Shown one piece after another: positions 17,712-26,754 of a stretch of 48,025 nucleotides of DNA. Each line of letters starts with the position of its first letter. The stretch's first letter is position 1. This DNA is from JAVJRN01 sp040218415. GTDB taxonomy: Bacteria > Bacteroidota > Bacteroidia > Cytophagales > Cyclobacteriaceae. Position numbers and translations under genes: made by a program. The notes under the pieces are model-generated. The model saw nothing but the letters and a program-made list of their open reading frames with translations, was not told the origin of the DNA and searched no databases. Location: the NCBI GenBank assembly GCA_040218415.1, contig JAVJRN010000014.1, positions 1 through 48,025 of the forward strand, given 5' to 3'.

Positions 17712-18346
17712 GGAGCAAGACGTTCAATGTTCCAATTTTCGTCCTCCGAAAGGGTATATAAAAGGCGATCATGCAATCGGTTTTGTCGCCCCTGCCAAAA
17801 CTCGAAGGTGGTTGGTTTTATGATATAACCGCCCCAGTCATCAGGCAATGGTACTTTTCCCTCACTGAATTTTCTTTTCATCTCAGCAAGTTTTGATTCC
17901 AAGATACTTCTTGAAGAAATAATTTTACTTTGGTTAGAAACCCAAGCCCCCAATTGACTTCCAAAAGGGCGGGATAAAAAATATTTTAATGATTGGGCTT
18001 TCGATATTTTAGAGGCAACACCTGTTACGGCTACTTGTCTTTCCAAAGTATACCATGGAAATAAAATGCTGACTTGGTTATTCTCTGAAATTTGATGGGC
18101 TTTTCTACTCGAATAATTAGTGTAAAACACAAAACCAGTTTCATTAAACTCTTTAAGTAATACTGTTCTTTGATTGATCTTACCTGCTGAGTCAGAGGTG
18201 CTTAATACCATGGCTGTAGGCTCATTCAGCTCTGCTTTCACAGCTTCACTCATCCATTTGTCAAACTGCTTGAAAGGCGAAATATCTGCACTTTCTTTAT
18301 CCAAACTGGCCTGGGAGTACTCTTTTCTAATCGATGCTAGTTCCAC
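17708..18346 (-). CDS. pdxH: Pyridoxamine 5'-phosphate oxidase
   Basis: A 212-residue FMN-dependent oxidase that converts pyridoxine or pyridoxamine 5'-phosphate to pyridoxal 5'-phosphate. Family landmarks: NQRTVLLKEFNETGFVFYTN (about 58-78), SRKAHQISENNQVSILFPWY, QVAVTGVASKIS, the SRPFGSQLGAWVSNQS block, and a C-terminus with EFWQGRQNRLHDRLLY and RLAP, which bind FMN and substrate phosphate. Length is normal. It is the first gene of the minus-strand pair with the glycosyltransferase and is divergent from miaE. Confidence 0.96.
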   Translation of the reverse strand: MELASIRKEYSQASLDKESADISPFKQFDKWMSEAVKAELNEPTAMVLSTSDSAGKINQRTVLLKEFNETGFVFYTNYSSRKAHQISENNQVSILFPWYTLERQVAVTGVASKISKAQSLKYFLSRPFGSQLGAWVSNQSKIISSRSILESKLAEMKRKFSEGKVPLPDDWGGYIIKPTTFEFWQGRQNRLHDRLLYTLSEDENWNIERLAP

Positions 18347-18411
18347 GTTCTAATCTTTATTCATTAAAATTGCGAAGGTGATAAAATGTTTGATTTGTTC
18401 CTATATTAAAT

Positions 18412-18996
18412 ATGCAATTTAGAGTTGATTTAGAAGTGGCGTCCAGTTCCAAGTGGGTAGATGCGGTAATGAATGATTTCGATTCGTTTTTGAAAGACCA
18501 TGCAGATTGTGAGCGCAAGGCCTCTTCAATGGCGATGAGTTTTGTTGCAAAATTCCCCGATAGGGTTGAAATTATTCCAGACTTAATCGCTACAGCGGTG
18601 GAGGAGTTGGAGCATTTTCAATCAGTCTATGAAATCATGGAGAAAAAAGGTCTCCGATTGACACATGAATTGACACAAGACATGTACGTAAAGCAATTGA
18701 TAGATATTTGTCGATCAGGGCGAGAAGAACGTTTTATGGATCGCTTGCTTCTAGCTTCACTGGTGGAAACACGCGGAGCGGAAAGGTTTCGGCTTATTTA
18801 TGAAGCTTTAGAAGAAGGGGAATTAAAGAAATTCTATCAACAATTATGGGCTTCAGAAGCCAAACATGGAGAAACATTTGTGAAGATGGCGCTTATTTAT
18901 TTCGATGAGCCAGCGGTTTACAATAGATTAAAACAAATGACTTTGAAAGAGGCTTCAATACTTAATAACTTACCCATCAAACCAGCATTACACTAA
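18412..18996 (+). CDS. miaE: tRNA-(ms2io6A)-hydroxylase MiaE
   Basis: A 194-residue ferritin-like diiron protein. The metal-ligand motifs are HADCERKASSMAMSF, EELEHFQ, ETRGAERF and EAKHGETF, the Glu/His ligands of the four-helix bundle. MiaE hydroxylates the isopentenyl side chain of the modified adenosine at position 37 of tRNAs using O2. The start chosen (MQFRVDLEVASSSKWV) matches MiaE of other Bacteroidota. The stop codon is directly followed by the start of the YqgE gene, so the two form an operon. Confidence 0.93.
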   Translation: MQFRVDLEVASSSKWVDAVMNDFDSFLKDHADCERKASSMAMSFVAKFPDRVEIIPDLIATAVEELEHFQSVYEIMEKKGLRLTHELTQDMYVKQLIDICRSGREERFMDRLLLASLVETRGAERFRLIYEALEEGELKKFYQQLWASEAKHGETFVKMALIYFDEPAVYNRLKQMTLKEASILNNLPIKPALH

Positions 18997-19578
18997 ATGA
19001 TTGATTATTTTTCATCAGACGAATTCGTCGAGCCAACACGAGGAGATATTTTGATTTCCGAGCCATACCTGCCCGATCCTAATTTTGAAAGATCTGTAAT
19101 CTTACTTTGTGAACACAATGATGAGGGCTCTTTTGGTTTTGTTCTTAACCAACCTGCTCAGATCAAACTTTCGGACATTATGGATGAAGTTGATATTAAC
19201 GGAGGTAACGTGTTTATAGGTGGACCAGTCCAAAAAGACACTTTGCACTTTTTACACCAAAAGCCCGGTTTGTTTGAGAATGATCAGAAAGTGAACGAAG
19301 GGGTTTATTGGGGTGGAGACTTTGATGGATTACTTTCAGCAATAAATATTAAGACAATAGATACCAATGATGTTAAGTTTTTTGTAGGATATTCTGGTTG
19401 GTCGTCAGATCAGCTTGTGGAAGAGCTTAAAGCAAAATCTTGGATTGTTTGTAAAAATGTAACTGCGGACATCATATTTAATTCAGAGCCCAAGAGCCTA
19501 TGGAAAGATGTTTTGGGTAGAATGGGAGGTAAGTTTAAAATGATTGCCAATTATCCTACCGATCCAAGGTTGAACTAA
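18997..19578 (+). CDS. YqgE/AlgH family protein (DUF179)
   Basis: A 193-residue protein starting immediately after miaE. It has the family pattern PTRGDILISEPYLPDPNFER (about 13-32), SVILLCEHNDEGSFGFVLNQ (about 33-52), then VFIGGPVQKDTLHFLHQ and FFVGYSGWSSDQLVEEL. The biochemical function is not established; the fold is compact alpha/beta and the protein is probably cytosolic. The name AlgH comes from a supposed regulatory role in Pseudomonas that need not apply here. Confidence 0.92.
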   Translation: MIDYFSSDEFVEPTRGDILISEPYLPDPNFERSVILLCEHNDEGSFGFVLNQPAQIKLSDIMDEVDINGGNVFIGGPVQKDTLHFLHQKPGLFENDQKVNEGVYWGGDFDGLLSAINIKTIDTNDVKFFVGYSGWSSDQLVEELKAKSWIVCKNVTADIIFNSEPKSLWKDVLGRMGGKFKMIANYPTDPRLN

Positions 19579-19625
19579 GCTGCGTTTGTTAATTTTGAAA
19601 ATTAGAAAAAGAGAAAATATCCATC

Positions 19626-21596
19626 ATGGAGGAGAATGAGAAAAAGGTAACTGAAGAGACAATGTCTCCGCAGGAAGCAGTTCAACAAAATGTTGAATCA
19701 CCAGAAACAGAAGAGTCGGAAGCTTTAGTTTCAGAGAAGGCTGAGGAGAGTGCAAAAGATCCGGTGCAAGCTGATGAACCGGCTCAGGTCGCAGCTACTG
19801 AATCGACAAAAGTTGAGGACACGGTTAAAGAATCAGAACCTACGGTAGAACCAACTAAACAAGAAGTCAAGCAGCTGCTAATGGAGAAGCTTGACTTTGA
19901 AAAAGCCACAAAAGAGGAACTCTTCGATGCGCTGAAGGAGGTGGCTTCAAACGATGAAATAAGACAGATAGACCGGGCAATAAAAGAATTGAAGCCAGTT
20001 TATGAAAAATTATATCAACAAGAAAAATCTGATGCCTTGGCTGCTTTTATGGAGCAGGAAGGCAATGAAGAGGGTGACTTTAAATTCCTTGGAGACGAAA
20101 TCGATCGTCAGTTTTTTTACCTGAGCGATAATCTGCGAACCAAAAGAAAAAAATATTACGCTTCTTTAGAAAAAGAAAAGGACGCAAATCTTCAATTGAA
20201 AAATGACCTTTTAGATCAACTCAGAGAGATCGTAGATGGCGAAGAAACAACCAATTCCATCAATAAGGTAAAAGAATTCCAATCACAATGGAAGAAAATT
20301 GGTCCGGTTCCTGGTCAGCATAATGGTGCTTTGTGGGCAAATTTTAATGCACTTCTTGATAGATTTTATGACAATAGAAGCATCTATTTTGAACTGAAAG
20401 AACTCGATCGTAAGAAAAATTACGAAGCAAAAATGGAACTTTGCGAAAAAGCAGAGGCGCTCGATACCATGACCGAGCTTAATGAGGCAATTAAAATGCT
20501 TAATGATCTTCACGAAGAATATAAGCACATTGGCCCTGTACCAAAAGAGGATCAAGAAGCGCTCTGGCAAAGGTTCAAAGGAGCCTCTGATGCAGTCTAT
20601 GCCAAGAGAAAAGATTTCTACGATCAGTTGAAGACAGAGCTTAATGCCAATATGGAAAAGAAAAAGGCCTTAGGTGAACAACTTGATGCGTTTGCTACCT
20701 TTGATTCTGATAGGATCAACGATTGGAATAAAAAGACCAAAGAACTCCTCGCACTACAGCAAGAGTGGGATAAAATAGGAGGTGTTCCGAGAGAACACGC
20801 AAAAAAAACGAACAAGCAATTCTGGTCGAATTTCAAGCAATTTTTCAGTAATAAGAATAAATTCTTTAAGCGATTAGAATCTCAGCGATCCGTTAATTTA
20901 GATAAAAAGAAAGACCTCATAGCGAAAGCAGAAGCTTTAAAGGATAGTGAGGAATGGGATAAAACAGCCAACGAACTAAAGCTATTGCAGAATCAGTGGA
21001 GAGAAATTGGCCCTGTACCTGAAAAATTCAGAAACGAGCTGTATTCCCAATTTAGAGCGGCTTGCGATCATTTCTTTGAAAGAAAAAGAGGTGGAGGTGA
21101 TCCGAGCAATGAGCAGTATCAAGAGAATCTGAAAAAGAAAAAGGAGATCTGCAATATGCTTGACGCTTATCTTAATAGCGATGTGATTGAAATGGATCAA
21201 GTCAATGGTTTGTTAGATGATTATGCGGATGCAGGATATGTGCCTAAGGACGCGATAGATAAGATTCATTCGCGATTTGATAAAATCACTGATAAATTAT
21301 TAGCAATAGAAGAACTTTCTGCTGAGCAAAGGAGCGCCTTAGAGCTTAAAATTGAAGTTAACAAACTTAAAAATAGCCCACATGGTGGACAGAAAATTCA
21401 GAGAAAGGAAAACACTATCAAACGAGACATCAGTACATTAGAAACGGAGATTAGTAACTGGAGGACCAATATGGGTTTCTTTGCAGCATCAAAAAATGCC
21501 ACTCAATTGAAGTTAGAAATGGAAAGAAAAATTGAAAAAGCGGAAAACGAACTCCAACTTTTAAAGAATCAATTAAAAGTTTTGCGACAGATGTAA
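19626..21596 (+). CDS. DUF349 repeat protein, acidic N-terminus, coiled coil
   Basis: A 656-residue protein. Residues 1-90 are a low-complexity acidic tail rich in Glu, Ser, Val and Ala. From about 140 to 540 it is built of consecutive DUF349 units of about 75 residues, each with a W-x-x-I-GPVP-type motif (QSQWKKIGPVPGQH; EYKHIGPVPKEDQ; EWDKIGGVPREH; QWREIGPVPEKF) and a following F-x-x-hydrophobic helix. The C-terminal 100 residues are a predicted long coiled coil. Function is unknown; such proteins are widespread in Bacteroidota. A TAATTTTG box at 19590-19597 is a likely promoter element. Confidence 0.88.
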   Translation: MEENEKKVTEETMSPQEAVQQNVESPETEESEALVSEKAEESAKDPVQADEPAQVAATESTKVEDTVKESEPTVEPTKQEVKQLLMEKLDFEKATKEELFDALKEVASNDEIRQIDRAIKELKPVYEKLYQQEKSDALAAFMEQEGNEEGDFKFLGDEIDRQFFYLSDNLRTKRKKYYASLEKEKDANLQLKNDLLDQLREIVDGEETTNSINKVKEFQSQWKKIGPVPGQHNGALWANFNALLDRFYDNRSIYFELKELDRKKNYEAKMELCEKAEALDTMTELNEAIKMLNDLHEEYKHIGPVPKEDQEALWQRFKGASDAVYAKRKDFYDQLKTELNANMEKKKALGEQLDAFATFDSDRINDWNKKTKELLALQQEWDKIGGVPREHAKKTNKQFWSNFKQFFSNKNKFFKRLESQRSVNLDKKKDLIAKAEALKDSEEWDKTANELKLLQNQWREIGPVPEKFRNELYSQFRAACDHFFERKRGGGDPSNEQYQENLKKKKEICNMLDAYLNSDVIEMDQVNGLLDDYADAGYVPKDAIDKIHSRFDKITDKLLAIEELSAEQRSALELKIEVNKLKNSPHGGQKIQRKENTIKRDISTLETEISNWRTNMGFFAASKNATQLKLEMERKIEKAENELQLLKNQLKVLRQM

Positions 21597-21613
21597 AATA
21601 GTTGCTTAAGTCG

Positions 21614-21643
21614 TTTGCATATTCAAAAAATATTTTAATTTTG
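21614..21643 (+). promoter_or_regulatory. Promoter of the tRNA-Thr gene
   Basis: TTTG (21614-21617) and TAATTTTG (21636-21643) are 18 bp apart, a good match to the Bacteroidota -33/-7 consensus, and lie about 50 bp before tRNA-Thr. Confidence 0.65.
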
Positions 21644-21694
21644 CAATCGCTTTTAGAAAAAGCAGAGAGAGTAAGTGAATTATTTCACACTCAG

Positions 21695-21769
<75 letters not shown>

Positions 21770-21776
21770 CATTATC

Positions 21777-21811
21777 AAGCACTTACATTAATTTGTAAGT
21801 GCTTTTTTTTT
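21777..21811 (+). terminator. Terminator of tRNA-Thr, copy carried by the island
   Basis: A perfect 10-bp stem, AAGCACTTAC (21777-21786) with GTAAGTGCTT (21795-21804), has an 8-nt loop followed by a T-run. The same hairpin is repeated after the right attachment repeat. Confidence 0.92.
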
Positions 21812-21842
21812 GTCTTACATACTTTTTGCATACTTATCTTCT

Positions 21843-22697
21843 ATGGTCAAAGATATCAAACTTTTATATTACGAGCTTTCCAGAGTGTTTGATGATCCGT
21901 TCTTCTTTCGAGAAAGGATTAAAACCAGCTTCGATGAATTGTGTGCCGATCTCGAGTATGACCAGTATGAAAGGTTTGGTAAATATAAAACGGCCATTAA
22001 AAAACCTAAAATAGATGGAGGGACTTCCTACTATTGCATTGAAGATCATGTTATAGAGTATCTTGAAACGCTAGTAGCTCAAATTACCTATTTATTCCCG
22101 ACCAAGAAAAAAGAGCTTGGATCATTATTAATTGAGTTGTCAGAGAAAGAACACCTGACTTTACTTAAGAATTTGGATGATGACTGTTTTGAAGATTTAG
22201 AGCAATCCTTGAATAAAATTAAATCTTACCTTAAAGAAAGAGCTTCAGGTCTCGATACCGATCCAGGAAAAAATAAAGGCCCCATTTCCTTTGGAATAAA
22301 TCATGATTACATCAAGAAACTGGACAAAATAGAAGTAATAGTAACTAAGTTGGCTAGAGAAGAGGTTTTTATTAACGCAGAAGATGTTAAAAATTTCATG
22401 AAACTTATCCAACTGAAAAAAATTGTTGAAAATTCACCTAAGGTTAGATTGTCAGGCAATGTTAAAGATTTTAGGCATGTTTGGATGAATTTCTTCCAAA
22501 ACAGAATCCTGATTAATTCTACATTTAAGGATATTGAAGACTCAGGTAAATTCTTCAGAAAAGATAAAGATGAGCTTCTAACAGCTAATGCCCTAACACA
22601 AGCAAGAAATAAAAAACTGAGTAAACCGGGCAAGATTGAGGATATAATAGACAAATGGGTAGAGCCAGAACCTAAGCCAACAATTTCTAAAGCCTAA
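21843..22697 (+). CDS. Hypothetical protein at the left end of the island
   Basis: A 284-residue protein from ATG 21843; upstream in-frame starts fall inside the terminator T-run of tRNA-Thr and are unlikely. It is mostly helical and Lys/Glu-rich, with no signal peptide or membrane segment. The N-terminal MVKDIKLLYYELSRVF and the Tyr-rich middle recall regulators found beside Bacteroidota integrative elements, but I cannot name a family with confidence. As the first gene inside the attachment repeat it is a candidate regulator of excision or transfer (inference). Its stop codon overlaps the end of the oppositely oriented transposase relic. Confidence 0.65.
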   Translation: MVKDIKLLYYELSRVFDDPFFFRERIKTSFDELCADLEYDQYERFGKYKTAIKKPKIDGGTSYYCIEDHVIEYLETLVAQITYLFPTKKKELGSLLIELSEKEHLTLLKNLDDDCFEDLEQSLNKIKSYLKERASGLDTDPGKNKGPISFGINHDYIKKLDKIEVIVTKLAREEVFINAEDVKNFMKLIQLKKIVENSPKVRLSGNVKDFRHVWMNFFQNRILINSTFKDIEDSGKFFRKDKDELLTANALTQARNKKLSKPGKIEDIIDKWVEPEPKPTISKA

Positions 22698-23335
22698 ACA
22701 GGGAAAAGGGCATATAAGAAACATATCTTAATCCATCTTAAGTTAGCTCTGAACAGTTTGGTTTTGGCCTTGAAAGATGCCGACGACTGGTCTCGGCGTT
22801 TACATTGGTGTTTTTGTTGTCGAAGAAGTTGAATATTGGGTCGAGGTTGTATTGAACTGTTTGATTTAATGTTTTTGTGATAGCTTACTCCATTGCTGAA
22901 ATTTATTCCTAGCCGTTTGCACGCTTTTTAATGACGTTGAGGCTTATCGGCTTTAACTCCAGAGTGGCTAGCTATATCTCTACCTGTAACTTTTAAAAAA
23001 TCAGAAAGCTCTTGAGTTAATCGTGAGCCTTCTGCTATATAGGAGTCATCATTTCTTATTTCTTTCTTCGTCCCTTTGTGACGCCACCCATGCATCTACA
23101 AATACACGGCCTTACCTCTGGCGGGAAAATCTTGCACTCGCGTAGAAGGCAAAACACCCTTCGACTCATAATCTGATCGTGGACAATCAGAAGGAAGATT
23201 ATTTTGTTCATCTAAGTGTAGTTCAAACTCCATCTGCTTGGTTTTAACATTGCCTAATTGTTGGTGAAATACAATTTTAAAGTAGTCAAGAAAACCCTCA
23301 GGTAATACCGCAGATAAGAGTGAAGAATCCATCAA
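22694..23335 (-). pseudogene. ISAon1-type transposase relic (internal stops and deletion)
   Basis: The minus strand from 23335 encodes MMDSSLLSAVLPEGFLDYF and continues as the N-terminal region of ISAon1-family transposases. An in-frame stop at 23096-23098 interrupts it after GKAVYL; the same frame then continues with RHKGTKKEIRNDDSYIAEGS and SRLTQELSDFLKVTGRDIA to a stop at 22928-22930. Between 22930 and 22694 decayed pieces of the transposase C-terminus can be read in shifted frames (IFNFFDNKNTN; SFKAKTKLFRANLR). The catalytic middle of the protein is missing. This is an old, dead insertion sequence; its terminal repeats are not evident. Confidence 0.75.
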
Positions 23336-23517
23336 TCTTTTTGACTCCTAAATTAATCACTCCCTGTTTATTTTAAGGTGACCCAAAAAAAATCGGTTTT
23401 TTGGTACAGTTTTCTGTTTCGACCTGTACTACCTGTACTCTTGCTTTTAATTTTTCCTCAAACTTCGTGGATGTAAAAGGTCATTAACGGCCACATTTTA
23501 AACTTAAAAATTACAAC

Positions 23518-23781
23518 ATGGAAACCGCATTAGAAAGAATTGAAAATGCTTTGAACAGCATCAAATTCAATACAAAAAAGGTTCTAAACCTTGATGAAGC
23601 TGCTGAGTACACAGGCTTCTCAAAAAGTACTCTTTATAAACTTATTTCAAATGAAAGTATCCCGTGCTCCCGACCAGGAGGTAAGAAAATATTTTTTGAT
23701 AAGGAGGAGTTAGACGCCTGGCTTTTGTCCAAGAAAGGAAAAACTCAGAATCAGATATTGTTTAATTCAACAGATAAATAA
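23518..23781 (+). CDS. HTH_17 (excisionase-like) DNA-binding protein
   Basis: An 87-residue protein. Residues 22-70 follow the helix-turn-helix_17 pattern: VLNLDEAAEYTGFSKSTLYK, then LISNESIPCSRPGGKKIFF as the wing and DKEELDAWLL as the closing helix. It would bind DNA as a small regulator or excisionase. Its stop codon is followed with no gap by the start of the DUF3987 gene. An HTH_17-DUF3987 pair is a common module of mobilisable Bacteroidota elements, usually followed by a primase and mobilisation genes; those are missing here. Confidence 0.85.
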   Translation: METALERIENALNSIKFNTKKVLNLDEAAEYTGFSKSTLYKLISNESIPCSRPGGKKIFFDKEELDAWLLSKKGKTQNQILFNSTDK

Positions 23782-24990
23782 ATGGGAACTTTAGATTTAA
23801 AAAACCATATGCACAAGTTGCCTGGATCACTTAAGAAGTACGTTCAGGAGTTTAAAGAAAAGGATACGCAAGAAGCAGGACTGCTTTGTATAATTGTATT
23901 ATTAGGGGCGGTAATGCCAAATGTAATTGGGTATCATGGATCGAAATTAAATCATCCAAGACTTTTTCTTCTGTTAATGGGTGGTTCAGCAACTGGTAAA
24001 GGTGAAATTTCAAGTGTTAAGCAGTTGATTAAGCCTATAGATAAATATCTTAAAGGGCTTGGAAAAAGGCTTCTCATACCTCTAAATAATACATATCCTA
24101 ATGTTATAAAAATGATTGATAAAAATGATGGGATAGGAGCTATGATAGAAACTGAGGCGGATGTTTTTGGAGATTCAATAAAAAGTGAACACGGAAATTA
24201 TAGCACTTTCTTTAGACAAGCATACCATCATGAGGAAGTCACTTATGCTAGGAAAAGGAAAGATGAGGAGTACCAGATTGATTCACCTCAAGTTACTGTT
24301 CTTCTTTTTGGCACACAAATGCAGTTACCAAATCTAATGAAGGATTCAGAAAATGGATTATTTGGTAGATTCATGTATACATTTTATGAGCCCGAAGTGA
24401 AATGGAAAGATATGTATAAGCACGGAATTAGAGACTTAGATGAGATATTTAGAAATTATGGGGAGCAAGAGATTCTACCTATGTACAATTTCTTAACTGA
24501 ATTGCAAGAACCTTTAATTTTTAATTTCACACAGGATCAAATAGATACAATCAATAAACATTACGATTCAATTATTGAAGATCTTAAATCACAAGAGATT
24601 GAAGGACTAACGGCAAGTGTTTACAGGATAGGTGGTACTGTACTTTTTCGTATGGCCATGATTCTTTCTACAATTCGTTATTACTCCTCAGATTCAAGAG
24701 AAGGTAAAAATCTTGTTTGCCACCAGGATGATTTTGAGTTTTGTATTAAGGCATGTGACGTATTCATTGAAAATGCATCTGCAACTTTGGCCGATTTAAT
24801 AGCTCTACAACCGTCCACAAAGAGGCATCTGTTTTTAGCTAAATTACCTCAATATTTTACTTCTAAAGATTTCGTAAAAATTGCAGGTTCGCTTGATATA
24901 AAACGAAAGGCTGCTGAGTACTACATTAACTCATATCAGGTAACAAAGCAAGTTAAACGCGTGAGTTATGGTAAATACGAAAAAATGTAG
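23782..24990 (+). CDS. DUF3987-type ATPase of a mobile-element replication module
   Basis: A 402-residue protein. A P-loop-like motif, LMGGSATGKGEISS (about 67-80), lies in a region matching DUF3987 proteins, with GIGAMIETEADVFGDSI and VTVLLFGTQMQLPNLM further on and a long helical C-terminus. Such proteins are thought to be helicase-like ATPases in replication or mobilisation of integrative elements. The C-terminus ends with a winged-helix-like segment. It is directly joined to the HTH gene upstream; 33 bp after its stop lies a perfect 21-bp inverted repeat. No primase, relaxase or other partner follows, so the module looks cut down. Confidence 0.75.
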   Translation: MGTLDLKNHMHKLPGSLKKYVQEFKEKDTQEAGLLCIIVLLGAVMPNVIGYHGSKLNHPRLFLLLMGGSATGKGEISSVKQLIKPIDKYLKGLGKRLLIPLNNTYPNVIKMIDKNDGIGAMIETEADVFGDSIKSEHGNYSTFFRQAYHHEEVTYARKRKDEEYQIDSPQVTVLLFGTQMQLPNLMKDSENGLFGRFMYTFYEPEVKWKDMYKHGIRDLDEIFRNYGEQEILPMYNFLTELQEPLIFNFTQDQIDTINKHYDSIIEDLKSQEIEGLTASVYRIGGTVLFRMAMILSTIRYYSSDSREGKNLVCHQDDFEFCIKACDVFIENASATLADLIALQPSTKRHLFLAKLPQYFTSKDFVKIAGSLDIKRKAAEYYINSYQVTKQVKRVSYGKYEKM

Positions 24991-25023
24991 ATGTAAATCA
25001 ATTATTCAATGACTGATAAGCTT

Positions 25024-25082
25024 TAGGAGTTTAGGAATTTAGGATTCTGCAGATTTTGAACTCCTAAATTCCTAAACTCCTA
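25024..25082. repeat. Perfect 21-bp inverted repeat made of TTTAGGA heptads
   Basis: The left arm (25024-25044) and right arm (25062-25082) are exact reverse complements with a 17-nt loop. With T25023, the left side is three TTTAGGA heptads at 8-bp period; the right side mirrors them as TCCTAAA. There is no T-run after it, so it is not an ordinary terminator. Its place just after the DUF3987 gene makes an origin or transfer site plausible. Confidence 0.85.
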
Positions 25083-25110
25083 GTGCGACAAAAACATATT
25101 AAACCCATAT

Positions 25111-25152
25111 AGCCAGGGGTGAATTAACCAATTGGGGAAATACCCCCTGGCT
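25111..25152. repeat. Imperfect inverted repeat (AGCCAGGGG / CCCCTGGCT)
   Basis: AGCCAGGGG (25111-25119) is complementary to CCCCTGGCT (25144-25152), separated by 24 nt. It follows the 21-bp inverted repeat by 28 bp and has no T-run. Function unknown. Confidence 0.6.
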
Positions 25153-25921
25153 TTAAACACAAAAATTTACGAAAATCAATTGCAAGTTCACATACAGTGT
25201 TGAAAAAAATACTTTCCATCCATTATTGAAAAACTGTATCCAGCAATCTCTCAAATTTTCATAGAACAAGTGATTTATCTAGTATGCTTATCTCGTAAAT
25301 CTTTATGATAAAACTATTTGTTTACACAGCAAGAACTTTCTTTCTTCACACTTTCAAGCCCTAATTTGGTGTTTTACCAGTCAATTTTTTTAAATCAGAT
25401 TCACTCAAAGCTTTCCTTTTCAATATTCGTAAAAAGTCATAATCAATTACTGGATTAGACTTTAAATCTTCGTTCAAAAATATTTCATTGGCAAATCTAG
25501 ATACCTAAAACTTTAATTTTGAAAGTAGCTGCATTGATGAAATTCTGTATAAATGAATTCAGTGCTTATGCGGAGAAAATTTATCAGATGCTCTAAAAGA
25601 GCTAGGAGTAGCTCTAACACAGCCAAACGAAAGGCCATATTCATTTTGGCTACTAATGTCGATTAGCTTCAAACTGAAAATATTGCTAGCGGTGAGATAC
25701 TCCTTAAGAAGCTATTTACTGGTTCCACAAATCCTATTACCCTATTGCCATGCAAAGATGTAGCCTCTCACAAACCTACCTTTCAATGTGTTTACTTCTT
25801 ACTCTTAAAGGTTATACCTCAACCATTTATAGGACAAGAGCTTATTGCTCCATAAATCACTTTCATTTGAGGTATGAAAACCTCCTTTTAAACACACTAT
25901 GGGCTTTATTAGCCCTTGTTG
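25153..25921. other. AT-rich decayed stretch between DUF3987 and hsdM relic
   Basis: No intact gene is supported. It contains a short minus-strand coding remnant (25361-25504) and further pieces that look protein-like over 20-40 codons (about 25577-25720 on the plus strand) but have no start or sustained frame. The mobilisation genes expected after the HTH-DUF3987 pair may have been deleted here (inference). Confidence 0.45.
25361..25504 (-). pseudogene. C-terminal remnant of an unidentified gene
   Basis: A 47-residue frame without a start codon reads SRFANEIFLNEDLKSNPVID, then DYDFLRILKRKALSESDLKK and a stop. The charge pattern and amphipathic helices look like the true end of a protein. 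Upstream the frame is broken by a stop, and adjacent frames continue for a few protein-like codons. I do not recognise the family. Confidence 0.35.
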
Positions 25922-25956
25922 AAATACTAATTTGAAAAAATTAGTATTTTTTTTCT
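25922..25956 (+). terminator. Strong intrinsic terminator hairpin
   Basis: AAATACTAATTT (25922-25933) and AAATTAGTATTT (25938-25949) form a perfect 12-bp stem closed by a GAAA tetraloop, with a T-run after it. No intact gene precedes it, so it is probably left from a deleted one. Confidence 0.75.
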
Positions 25957-26388
25957 TTCAAATTTCGCGCTTTTACACAGGTGCCCTGTTAAAGGGGGGG
26001 CGTACCTATTAGAATGGGAAAACACCTCCGGCGACTTTAAATTTCTCTGCAATTTTACGATTTCCGAATGTTGAAATGTGGAAAACTCACATTTCGAAAA
26101 GCTGTTGAACTTGCTGATATGTTTCCCACATTACAACATTATAGTAGTAATAGTTGACGATTCAACTATGTTTTTTCTCTTTTCGACTCGCTCCATTTTC
26201 CTCGATTTATTGATCTTGACTGATTTACTACTTTTGGTACATCCACTATTTTTATACTTAGCCCCTCTGCTTTGTCTAGTCAATGTCTTTCGATTACTTG
26301 AGATGTAATGATTTTATTAGATGATTTCCATTTTTTATATATAATTTCAAGACTTAAACCGTCCAATGAAATTTCATTACCATACCTA

Positions 26389-26754
26389 ATGGCCAATACC
26401 AAAAAAACCTCTATAGAAGAATCCCTCTGGAATACCGCTAACAAACTACGAGGAAAAGTAGAATCCTCCGAATACAAACACGTAGTACTTGGGCTGATCT
26501 TTCTCAAGTTCACTTCTGATAAGCTTGAGAGACGCAGACAAGAACTCATCGATGAAGGCAAAGAGAAATACATGGAGATGAAGGGGTTCTACAACATGCA
26601 AAACAACTTCTTTTTATCTGAGGAAGCACGTTGAACGTACATCATGCAAAATGCCAAGTAGGATGATATATCGCTCAAGATCGATACAGCTTTACACAAC
26701 GTAGAGAAAAACAATCCTTCGCTCAAAGGAGCAGCTCAAATTGTGCTACTCTAA
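26389..26754 (+). pseudogene. hsdM: Type I methylase HsdM, N-terminal relic with nonsense codons
   Basis: From ATG 26389 the frame reads MANTKKTSIEESLWNTANKL and continues as the HsdM N-terminal helical domain to FFLSEEAR, where TGA (26632-26634) stands where the family has Trp. The same frame goes on as TYIMQNAK, meets TAG (26659-26661) where a Gln is expected, and continues DDISLKIDTALHNVEKNNPS before a third stop at 26752-26754 after homology has ended. Both first stops are single-base changes (TGG to TGA, CAG to TAG). Catalytic motifs and the rest of the operon are absent; the PLD-SNF2 helicase begins 290 bp later. It appears that a type I system once stood here. Confidence 0.88.

Noticed and set aside
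25750..26308. Plus-strand ORFs of 61 and 76 codons
   Set aside because: Hydrophobic, low-complexity translations with no domain; one spans a terminator hairpin region.
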